A stretch of 64,000 bases of DNA, taken from the NCBI GenBank assembly GCA_905116865.2, contig CAJHNH020000223.1, positions 259,848 to 323,847 on the forward strand, read 5' to 3'. A program made the position numbers and the translations under genes. The notes beneath the pieces are model-generated. The model searched no databases, was not told the origin of the DNA, and saw only the letters and a list, made by a program, of their open reading frames with translations. Position 1 is the first letter of the stretch, and each line of letters opens with the position of its first letter. Source of the stretch: Candidula unifasciata. Lineage: Eukaryota > Mollusca > Gastropoda > Stylommatophora > Geomitridae. This document shows, one piece after another, positions 55,657-64,000 of this stretch.

Positions 55657-55801
55657 ACAACTACCAACTATTACATCGTCAACTTGGCAGTTGCAGATTG
55701 CCTAATAGCCCTGACCTGCTCCTGGACACACCTGGTGGATGACCTCACCCCTTTCTGGATCCTGGGAAGCTTCTTTTGCACCTTCAACACTTTCTCCCAA
55801 G
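55657..55801 (+). CDS. Rhodopsin-family GPCR, one exon (TM2 to start of TM3)
   Basis: Acceptor TCTTCTCTTCACAG, donor CCCAAG|GTAGGT, phase 0 in and one base out. Reads TNYYIVNLAVADCLIALT (TM2 with the N-L-A-x-A-D signature, D2.50), then HLVDDLTPFWILGSFFC, i.e. extracellular loop 1 with the conserved W and the disulfide cysteine at the top of TM3, then TFNTFSQ. The TNY.IVNLA.AD form is typical of neuropeptide-type receptors; the ligand cannot be named. No other exon of it was found in the window. Confidence 0.88.
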
Positions 55802-55904
55802 GTAGGTTGTCAGAGGGTGTTGTCAGTGAATCCACCCGATAATTTGTAAAATAAATAAATAGTCCTGAAACGGATTCAAACAGGATCACAATGACAGAAG
55901 ATTT

Positions 55905-55990
55905 TCTTCGACGTCGGAGTGCATCTGCCTAGAGACGAGGAGCTAACAGTCTGCATACAAATAAGCAAAATCTGTGGAACCATCCGCGGA
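55905..55990 (+). mobile_element. SINE family B fragment
   Basis: GACGTCGGAGTGCATCTGCC, AGCTAACAGTCTGCATACAA and AAAATCTGTGGAA match the family B middle. Lies 100 nt after the GPCR exon. Confidence 0.6.
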
Positions 55991-55999
55991 GGGCTAGTG

Positions 56000-57090
56000 A
56001 GTGACCCGTGGATAAGTGCCGGTTGTTTTGTATTGATGATCTTTCTGCGCTGGGGCTCAGGTTTGGGGCCTATGACTTCCCCTGCTTTTTCTTCTCTTCC
56101 ACAATTTACCTCAGCGAGGTGTTTGGGGGAGGTGTAAGGATCGTTTGTGCGCTGTTTCCAATCCACTGTACAAGTTGGTGTTCTTCTTCTCCTCTACCAT
56201 TTACCTCAGCGAGGGTGTTCATTATATTTCTTCAGGGTTGCTCTCTGTGGCAGCTGGTACCACGGAATTCTCGTCAGGTGGCCAAATCATCTCATTTGTT
56301 GTTAATTAATGAATTATATGACTGACCAAGGACGATCCCAATTTTTCTACATTTTCGCTCATAAATAAACTTAGTTGAATAGCCCTGGCCTATAAGGTAA
56401 ATCCTACCCTGACTTTTCCAGAGATGTCTATCGCTCTACATTTTTGTTAAGTTCATCAGCTGAAGGTGTTTTGTGGCGCATGTCCAACAGGTGCAAAATT
56501 TTCATCCTCTCTGTGCCCATTTCTTGAGTACACTGGATATTCTCCTCGGCGACCTGGTCTCCCATTGGCTGACCGGTAGACGACTTCGTCACCGGTCAGG
56601 ACAGTAAGTGGGCCTGTCTCCTTTGATCGCATCAACATTGCAAGAGTCCTTTTCAGGGCTACGTGGTGGCGAACAATGCTAAGCCATGTCATGTCGCACA
56701 CATAAACCTGGTCACAATTATAACCTAAAGCTCCCCCTCAAGGGATGCTGGTTGAACGTGAAGCAAGCCAAGACCGGATGTTTTTAGTTGTTACAATCAC
56801 ACTATTAGGGGGTGTCTGTAGCGAAGTGGTTAAGCCGTTTGCCTCTCGTTCAAGAGGTCGTGGGTTAGTTTTACGGCGGCGCCGTTCAGTTTATCAGTGC
56901 AATTTTTACGGACATCCCTGGGTCACCGGAGCTAACGGTGCTCTGTGCGACACTCTTAGCAGCAGCTAGCTGTAGTCACGCAGAGTGACCTTGTCAAGTA
57001 TTGCCTGGTTCTGGTGTGAGTAATTAAATATCTTTATCGCTTGCAGTGCCTCTATACTGATAATCTAAATAAAGAATACAGGGAAGGAGA
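56000..57090. other. Stretch with eroded LINE/SINE pieces
   Basis: 56100-56280 contains two copies of a TTCTTC...CA(A/T)TTACCTCAGCGAGG motif and GTGTAAGGATC, shared with 58255-58275 (LINE-derived, minus strand). 56812-56875 is a tRNA-like SINE head (CTGTAGCGAAGTGGTTAAGC ... AGAGGTCGTGGGTT). No exon. Confidence 0.45.
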
Positions 57091-57124
57091 AATCACAGGC
57101 AATGGTGAATAAGACGAAGAAGAA

Positions 57125-57480
57125 GCAGATGATGGTGATGAGGGCGGCGATGATAATGATAATGATGGTGATAATGATGATGATGATGGTGATAATGATG
57201 ATGATGATGGTGATAAAGAAGAAGAAGAAGAAGAAGAAGAAGAAGAAGAAGAAGAAGAAGAAGAAGAAGAAGAAGAAGAAGAAGAAGAAGAAGAAGAAGA
57301 AGAAGAAGAAGAAGAAGAAGAAGAAAGACGAAGAAGAAGAAGAAGAAGAAGACGAAGAAACAGAAGGAAGAGGAGGAGAGAGAAGAAGAAAAAGAAGAAG
57401 AAAATTGAGGTTGATGAGAATATAAAGAATAAGGAGAAGGAGGAGGAGAATAAGCAGAAGAAGAAGTTGAAGGAGGAGAA
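57125..57480. repeat. (GAT)n and (GAA)n microsatellite
   Basis: About 45 bp of GAT/AATGAT repeats followed by over 150 bp of nearly pure (GAA)n and a further GA-rich region. Long Lys/Glu or Phe/Leu/Ser ORFs on either strand are artefacts. May be the extended tail of a (GAA)-ending LINE or SINE. Confidence 0.95.
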
Positions 57481-57719
57481 TTACGAGGATAAGGAGAAGG
57501 AGACAACGATGGCGAACGAAGGAACGTTTTTTTCTTTCCAAAACGTCACAAACTGGGCGTGCCAGAAGAAACAGAAGTTGCCAACAAGTTAATTGCGCAT
57601 CCTTTACAGTATATTGCACAACCAAACCTAGCATTGATTTTGCTGTTGTGGTTTTTCTAGACAAATCTTACTTTTAGTAGTTTGCCATTGCTTTTTAAAC
57701 GGTCAGCTCTCACTACCAC

Positions 57720-57830
57720 TGTTGAAACCAACGCAAGACAAACCGTCCGCAGCTGGGATCGAACTCGGCACCCCGACATTACGAATCGCGTTCGCAATAC
57801 CTAAGCCACAGACGCTGACAAGAAGCTGAT
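57720..57830 (-). mobile_element. tRNA-like SINE head, minus strand
   Basis: On the minus strand GTCAGCGTCTGTGGCTTAGG, GCGAACGCGATTCGTAATG, then GCCGAGTTCGATCCCAGCTG, with a good B box GAGTTCGATCCC and an A-box-like TGGCTTAGG. Not a complete tRNA gene. Confidence 0.55.
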
Positions 57831-58139
57831 AACAACAAGAAAAAGAAAAGTTACGAAACACGAAGATGAAGATGACGTTTAAATGAGACACAATACAATT
57901 AAGAAGACAAAGAAGGCGAAGACAGAGATTATATCAATAAAGGCAAATAGGAAACCAAAAAAAAAAAAAAAAAAAAAAGTTGTCGAAAAGGGGATAAAGT
58001 GGAGGAAATGACAAGATTCGAACCGCAGCCTCCAAAGTTCAACAGCCTAACTGAGAATACCACATATACGTCGACCCGTTATTGTTTCTCCCGCTCAGTT
58101 TGTGCCATCAACGCTGATGAGTTTAATGTTCTCATTTCT

Positions 58140-58400
58140 TTAACTTACGCTTGGATAGTCTGTAATATCTCTGTGTCCCAGTTGTGTAGAGATCTCATCC
58201 CTTCTTCCAAGAAACTCAGCAAAAGTAGGAGATGGAGAAGGCGGCAGGGTTGTGGGGTGTAAGGATCTTCTGTGTGCTCTTTGTAATGCCTCGTGTAAGC
58301 TGCTCTTTGTTTCTCCAAGATTGTTCTGGATGTCGTTATTCCATCTTTTGTGTCGTCTACCCTCATCATCTACTGCCAATTCCAATTCCAAATGAACTAT
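58140..58400 (-). pseudogene. LINE ORF2 tail fragment, minus strand
   Basis: Reads GRRHKRWNNDIQNNL then KSSLHEALQRAHR, like the 'GR...RW.DDI......EA...A..R..WR' end of LINE ORF2. Confidence 0.45.
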
Positions 58401-58589
58401 TTTTTTTATTTCTCCGCGAGTGGGGTGGTTTGAAAGTTCGACGACTTTCAACCTGTTGGCGGGAAGTTTCGGTTACAAACTACTATCTTTTAGCTGTCTT
58501 TACATCTAGGTTTTGGCACCATAAAAGGTCACCCCCTTGAAATATACTGAGTATATGGTTCTTGCTGTCTGTAAATTCGGATGGAAAGT

Positions 58590-58790
58590 TTGGCATTTGT
58601 CCACATCTAGACTGTGGTCTTGTTCCAGAACTTGAGTTTCGTTTGCCCATCTGTTTTACAGATTTGGCTTATTTGAATGCAGACTGTTGGTTCCTGGCCT
58701 CTCGGCAAGATGAACTCTAACTTCAAATGGAAACACCCCTAATTAATCACCTGTTACGACATGATTGTTACAGAAGCAGTTTGCCAACCC
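58590..58790 (-). mobile_element. SINE family B
   Basis: GTGGTCTTGTTCCAGAACTT, GACTGTTGGTTCCTGGCCTC, and the reversed GTCGTAA motif as TGTTACGACATG at 58750. A poly-C run (58789-58806) follows. Confidence 0.75.
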
Positions 58791-58939
58791 CCCCCCCCCC
58801 CCCCCCTCAACAAAATAGGGGGTTTCCAGAACGTACATATGTAGCTCCACCTGCTAATAAACCTTTCATCTGTGTCCCATAAAGCCTACGAGATGGGTTT
58901 CATTTGATCAAACTTCGTTGTCACCCCGATCATCATCTT

Positions 58940-59215
58940 CTTCTTTGCGTTCACTGGTTGTAAACTCCAGCGGAAAGTTCTAGCTGTTTGTCCAGCTCTG
59001 GACTTTAGTCTTGTTTCAGAACCTGAGTGTTGTGTGCACATCCATTTAACAGATCTGACCTAATTGTGTGCAGATTGTTGGTTCCATGCCTCTCAGGCAG
59101 ATGCACCCCGAATTCGAAGAAAGCTCCCAGTTAGTCGGCTCTTACGACATGCTTGTTGAAGAGGCTCTGTTCTTGTTTTCCCCAAAATGGGGCCGGAACA
59201 CACACGGGAAATCCC
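58940..59215 (-). mobile_element. SINE family B, full length
   Basis: Begins (reverse 3' tail) TCTTCTTCTTTGCGTTCACT, contains TTAGTCTTGTTTCAGAACCT, AGATTGTTGGTTCCATGCCT and AGTCGGCTCTTACGACATGC, and ends CACACACGGGAA. Same extent as the nested copy at 27646. Confidence 0.8.
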
Positions 59216-59508
59216 GAGCATGTAATAGAATTGGGAGCACTACGAACGAACTTTATTTTCAAAGGGTCACAAATTGGGCACCCAGGCCCGTCTTACATTC
59301 GGCCCTTCCAAACAGCCGTCTTTCACATTGCATCTGTTTTTTTTTTATCAATAAGCATGTTATATTCATATGATAGTATGCATATTATGAATATCAAGAA
59401 AGAGGGGGGGGGGGAACAAAAACAGAACAAGTAGGTATTGCTTTGTGTTGTGCTGGAGGTCTAACGGACAGAAATCATCGCTTTAATACACGCCACCTGC
59501 TTCTAACC

Positions 59509-59666
59509 CAGTGGTTCTCAACCTTCCTAATGTCGCGTCATGTTATGGTATCCCCAACCATAACATTATTTTCGTTGCTGCTTTATAACTTCAGTAAATA
59601 TGTGTTTTCCTCTGGTCTTATGCGACCCTTATAAAAGGATAGTTCCCTGCAGGTTAAAAACCGCTG
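59509..59666 (+). mobile_element. hAT MITE, SPIN-like
   Basis: 158 bp with ends CAGTGGTTCTCAACCTTCCT and (reverse) CAGCGGTTTTTAACCT, and an inner CCCCAACCATAACATTATTT, CGTTGCTGCTTTATAACTTC and GTGTTTTCCTCTGGTCTTATGCGACC. Compared from memory, this follows the short derivatives of the SPIN hAT family. Flanks TTCTAACC/CTCCAATA are a worn 8-bp duplication (4 of 8 alike). No transposase. Confidence 0.7.
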
Positions 59667-59669
59667 CTC

Positions 59670-60330
59670 CAATAAAAGACTCCTCAAGTGGAGGCCTGAG
59701 GACAGAATACTTAGCACGTGGCACACTGATCATTGACAACCGGTACATGAAATAGGACAGGTCTAGAAATTGATATCTAAGGTTGATGCAAATTAATGTC
59801 AACATTACCTTTACTTCTGGAAACACACAACCGAACATTCCCCAATCACACTGTAACACGCTCAACTTTCTCCACGTCGGCGACAAACACAAATCAGCTG
59901 GCAGACGAATTACAGTCAGTCCTTTGCTGCTTGGCCAGGTAAGGCGTCTGAAACGACATTCAGATTCAGACACATTCTGGATCCACAAACACTCCTCCGT
60001 TCTCCATGCACTCAGTTTTTTTTTTTTTTTTGGTCCAATCGAGACTGCCCACATATTCTTTCTAAGGCATTATTTAATCTTCTAACGCCCACATTACAAT
60101 TACGACTTTTTCGTGTTCTCCGATTCACACGGGTTTTCATTTGGCCAACATTTTGTCCGTGATTCACTGCTCTGCCCTTGTTACATTTAAATATCTCATT
60201 CATATTTATTAGCTGACGTCATTCCGTCTGGAACATAACTTATCAAGAAGAAAATGGTTCACTACAATTGCCATAACTTTCTCGGGTCTCTTGCATGTAA
60301 TGGTCCCTATTTTTAACATTCTGGGCATCT
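59670..60330. other. Unassigned stretch
   Basis: ORFs on both strands (59783-60085 +, 59629-60054 -) have no recognised motif. Contains a T-rich run at 60017-60033. Confidence 0.35.
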
Positions 60331-60340
60331 GAGTCAACTT

Positions 60341-60497
60341 CCCAAAAACACGCGGAGAAGAGAGCTGGAGAACTAGGTTAGAAAGATTGGGAGGACATGG
60401 GGAGAGCTCCATGCAATGGCGAAGGATAGAACGACTTGGCGTGAGTTGGTTGAGGGGATATGCTCCATTGGGGGATGGAAAGGCAGAAGAAGAAGAA
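60341..60497 (+). mobile_element. 5'-truncated copy of the LINE at 50357
   Basis: 157 bp almost identical to the last part of the big LINE (about 53432-53594): CACGCGGAGAAGAGAGCTGG, GAAAGATTGGGAGGACATGG, CTCCATGCAATGGCGAAGGA, and a GAAGAAGAAGAA tail. Flanked by a 10-bp duplication GAGTCAACTT (60331-60340, 60498-60507). Confidence 0.93.
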
Positions 60498-60509
60498 GAG
60501 TCAACTTAG

Positions 60510-61190
60510 TTGACTAGACATTCTCTATATGTTCCAGTTGCAAGTCAGTATTAAAGTAGAGAGGAGGGACTTCATTGCGCAGGGTCATTTCGCAGAACGG
60601 CATGCTATCAGCTAGAGACGTCGAACTCTGAAGTTCCGGCGACAATCCCCATGGATCTCCACACACACACAAAAAAAAAAAAAAATACACGCGTGAACTG
60701 AATGATGTCTCCATGAAACGAACCAACGAGCTGCAGAATGTCAGGCAAACGGCTTGACCACTTGATCAACTGGGAATACAAGCCTTGAACAATTGCGGCC
60801 TTTCGGTGCTGCCTCTCTTTTTAAATAGGCCAAGGCTTCCTCTTCAAAAAAAAAAAAAAAAAAAGTTTAAAATGTGTCCGAAAGTGTCCACATTCGCCTA
60901 TTCTGACCAGCCTAGGTACATGCATTCTTTGGTAAATATCCCCCGTGTGTTCCAATGATCTGTTTATACGTAAACAATCAATATGAGGCTAGTTACAACA
61001 AACATAGAAATGTCGGAGAAGTTTTACATAAGATCTGGAATGAGACTGGGTGCGTTTTAGTAGCACTACTGTCCATCACATACGTCAAACAAATTTGCAA
61101 TTCAGCTAACACCAGCGAAAGGGACAACATTGACCACCAGACAGTCCTAGCACCAACAGAAGTTTACGCTTACATTTAGACGACGGACCA
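60510..61190. other. Unassigned stretch
   Basis: No exon or element recognised; A-rich runs at 60669-60684 and 60846-60863. Confidence 0.35.
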
Positions 61191-61194
61191 ACAT

Positions 61195-61535
61195 CATAGC
61201 ATAAGGGTAGTAACCCATAGTTTCTCCGTTCTACCTCTGACTCAAACCAGAGTCAGAAAGTCCAAGCGCTGTGCACGAACTCCGTAGCACCGCTGAGGAT
61301 CCTGAAATACTTTGGGTCGAAATTTTTGCCTGGGTAGCTCCGTTAGGCTACTCTTTTCGATTTTCAACTGCCATGGGAATTTTTTTAACGTGCGCAATAA
61401 TGCACAAGTGCGTCCGATCTTAATACCCAAAAGACCAGGGGAAATTTCTACAAGTCCTTGTGCACTGCGCTGAGATTCTTCCGACTCAGGCTTGAGTTAC
61501 AAGTAGAATGGAGAACTAATGAGTTACTATCCGTG
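61195..61535. mobile_element. SINE family C with inverted ends
   Basis: The left end (GTAACCCATAGTTTCTCCGTTC...CCAAGCGCTGTGCACG) and right end (GTGCACTGCGCTGAGATTCT...GAGTTACTATCC) are inverted relatives. The middle holds CTCCGTTAGGCTACTC and AAAAGACCAGGGGAAATTTC as in the copy at 26195. No tRNA head is present. Confidence 0.6.
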
Positions 61536-62039
61536 TGCCTTGATGTTGATCCGTTGTTTAAACCTTGAACCAAACCTTTAGCCTTGTCCTAGAATTACCC
61601 GAACACATTCAAACCAACACCTGAGGGTACAAACGAAACGGTCAGAGTGAGAGAAAAAAAAAAAAAAAAAACACAGGTCGGCCTCTGCTGTTTACAAATT
61701 GTGCCTTGCTTAACCTCAAAAACGGCATCTTTCAGAAATGTTGGCACCTTTGCGTGCTTCCTGGAGACAGAATTATACAGTGCTGACCTCTTAAGGCGAT
61801 CTCAGATGTGGTGAATTTCTGTTGTAAAGAACAATTTGTTTATCCTCGGCAACATTTCTTGTTTGAACTCTTATCTGGGTAAGAGGCATTTCTGATAAGA
61901 AGTACTATTTCTTGAGTTCCCTGTGACTTCTCCTTATCAACTCTGCATTGCGATAAGCTGCTGGGGCACAAGAGAGACAACTTGGACAGGGACGTAGATT
62001 AAGGGGAGTGCAAGCGAGGGACCTTTGTTAGGTTGACTG

Positions 62040-62372
62040 TGATGGGAGCGACGTTCATTAAATGACATGCTACTCTTTGATGATGGGAGCGACGTTCATT
62101 AAATGACATGCTACTCTTTGATGATGGGAGCGACGTTCATTAAATGACATGCTACTCTTTGATGATGGGAGCGACGTTCATTAAATGACATGCTACTCTT
62201 TGATGATGGGAGCGACGTTCATTAAATGACATGCTACTCTTTGATGATGGGAGAGACTTTCAGTAAATGACATGCTACTCTTTGATGATGGGAGAGACTT
62301 TCAGTAAATGACATGCTACTCTTTGATGATGGGAGAGACTTTCAGTAAATGACATGCTACTCTTTGATGATG
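62040..62372 (+). repeat. 41-bp minisatellite, 8 copies in two blocks
   Basis: Unit TGATGGGAGCGACGTTCATT + AAATGACATGCTACTCTTTGA. The first five units have GCGACGTTCATT, the last three GAGACTTTCAGT; within blocks they are identical. Confidence 0.96.
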
Positions 62373-62539
62373 AGAGCATGGGAAACACCGCCCGTGTTGA
62401 CTGCGAGTGTGATTAGCAGGACCGACTGGTGTTATGAAAAGTATTCTACAAGTTTTTTTCTTCACCTTCTTTTTAAAGTCCATGCCGTGTGGCGTTGGTA
62501 GTTTTGTCTGTCCACAACATTCTATTTCGTGTACATTCG

Positions 62540-62832
62540 GTCAACTGGTGCCTCGTGGTCTCGAGGCACGGTGTCCGCCTCGAGTGCTAGAGGTTCCCGG
62601 TTCAATCCATGTAAGAGCTGGAACTTTTTTAACTTGAACCTCTAGTGATTTTCACTGGTTTCTGGGTAGTGAGATTGGACGCCCGTGTGCATTGTTGCGC
62701 ACGTAAAAATTCCTTGGCGGTTGGAAATGGGAAAGAGTAGCCTAACAGCGCTGCCCGGGCATAATTTGTAGTTAAAAATCTACCTAAAGTATTTCAGGAT
62801 CCTCGCCGGTGCTACATAGCTTGCAAACAATG
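62540..62832 (+). mobile_element. tRNA-headed SINE, family C
   Basis: Head GTGGTCTCGAGGCACGGTGT...GAGGTTCCCGGTTCAATCCA (B box GGTTCAATCC), body GATTGGACGCCCGTGTGCAT, GCGCACGTAAAAATTCC, AGAGTAGCCTAACAGCG and AAAGTATTTCAGGATCC. Best head-to-body copy of the family. Confidence 0.8.
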
Positions 62833-62994
62833 TAAATTGTCTTCTTCTGATGTGGGCAATCAGTTTATATATATATATATATATATTTTTTTTTTAAATA
62901 TATTTCAAGACATGCTTGTTACTCTTTTTATCCGTGCAGGATATTCTCATCATTTAATTATAAAACCACATCTCCGCAGCTTCCAAATAATGTT

Positions 62995-63320
62995 TCACCT
63001 GCCCATGAAGCAATCAGAGTAATGGATTCCAGATCCATTGTTAGAATTGCATGCTAAGTTCTCAACCCATCTGCAGTCATTTTTTCCTGTAACTCTATTA
63101 TCTTGCTGACTCCCCTCCCCCGCCCAACCACTTTTTTTCTCAGTGATATCCCCTCCCTCCTTACATTCATACTGTTTCTGCGAATAGGCATCAATACATG
63201 TATTATTCATGTCCCGTTTTCACGCCTCTTTATATTTTTGTAGCGGCCAATCTCGATTTCACTAACCGCGGAATTTCGATGTCGTAGTAGAAACCACTCT
63301 TTAGCAAGCGCGGACTAAAC
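62995..63320. other. Short unassigned stretch before the last array
   Basis: No feature recognised. Confidence 0.3.
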
Positions 63321-63329
63321 CGTTGCAAG

Positions 63330-64000
63330 AAGACACGACACGTAAACTGGCAAGCAGGTCCAGTAGCCCAGTCAAACACGACAACGGCAAGCAGGGCAGG
63401 TAATTAGCCCAGTCAAAACACGATGTTAACTGGCAAGCAGGTCCAGTAGCCCAGTCAAACACGACACGTAAACTGGCAGAGCAGGTCCAAGTCAAACACG
63501 ACATGTTAACTGGCGAGCAGTCCAAAGCACAGTCCAACACACGATAATGTTAACTGGCAAGCAGGTCCAATAGCCCAGCCAAACACGATATGTTAACTGG
63601 CGAGCAGGTCCAATAGCCCAGTCAAACACGACATGTTAACTGGCAAGCAGGTCAAACAATAGGCCCCAGGTCCAATAGCCAAAACACGACATGTTAACTG
63701 GCAAGCAGGTCCAATAAAACCCAGTCAAAATAGCACGATATGTTTAACTGGCAAGCAGGTCCAATAGCCCAGTCAAACACGATATGTTAACTGGCAAGCA
63801 GGTCCAATAGCCCAGTCAAACACGACATGTTAACTGGCGAGCAGGTCCAATAGCCCAGTCAAACACGAAATGTTAACTGGCAAGCAGGTCCAATAGCCCA
63901 GTAAAACACGACATGTTAACTGGCAAGCAGGTCCAATAGCCAAGTCAAACACGACATTTTAACAGGCATGCAAGTCCAATAGCCCAGTCAAACACGACAT
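63330..64000 (+). repeat. 43-bp minisatellite, ~15 copies, runs off the right edge
   Basis: Unit CACGACATGTTAACTGGCAA + GCAGGTCCAATAGCCCAGTC + AAA. Indels are frequent (for example AATAGGCCCC, ATAAAACCC), more than in the other arrays, which may reflect read errors near a contig end. Confidence 0.94.

Noticed and set aside
56008..56325. Further GPCR exon downstream of 55801
   Set aside because: The reading is not transmembrane-like at the right place, its phase does not fit, and the sequence recurs at 58255 as LINE-derived DNA.
57065..57664. Minus-strand ORF of 199 codons with a long F/L/S run
   Set aside because: Made by the (GAA)n microsatellite.
61778..61950. Second pogo-like MITE (CAGTGCTGACC...CAACTCTGCA)
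   Set aside because: End similarity is weak and no clean TA duplication could be fixed.
62551..62620. tRNA gene
   Set aside because: A- and B-box-like motifs are present, but the segment is the head of a SINE with copies elsewhere and no sound cloverleaf.

Overview
The window is animal nuclear DNA: intron-rich, AT-rich and dominated by repeats, with no operons or bacterial gene layout. LINE remnants, tRNA-headed SINEs with (GAA)n tails and many minisatellites suggest a lophotrochozoan, most likely a gastropod mollusc. That assignment is inference; no taxonomic marker is present. Two host genes can be supported.

Positions 422-42832, + strand, hold fifteen exons (about 594 codons) of a VPS13A/C-type bridge-like lipid transfer protein. 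Each exon was found from protein similarity recalled from the vertebrate VPS13A/C family plus AG/GT borders, and every exon-exon phase matches its neighbour. The segment is internal: the N-terminal part lies left of the window, and the C-terminal half should follow on the right.

The VPS13 introns are packed with minisatellites (units of 23 to 178 bp), several SINE families and LINE fragments. In four cases the array begins or ends exactly on an exon border, and its repeat unit contains the splice site plus up to about 27 exonic bases (exons at 422, 15205, 16475 and 29969). This is the most unusual feature of the window.

A run of N at 44488-44504 lies inside a SINE copy. To its right the DNA is G-rich and poor in quality for about 500 bp, and no further VPS13 exon was found. 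Instead, 55657-55801 is one exon (TM2 to the start of TM3) of a rhodopsin-family GPCR. The join across the N run may be a scaffolding error.

The right part (45-64 kb) has a nearly complete but broken LINE at 50357-53594, inserted in a 55-bp minisatellite with an 11-bp target duplication. It also has a 5'-truncated copy of the same LINE (60341-60497) with its own duplication, an internally deleted LINE, a SPIN-like hAT MITE (59509-59666), long microsatellites, and 41-bp and 43-bp arrays, the latter running off the right edge. No rRNA gene, functional tRNA gene, CRISPR array or promoter could be supported.
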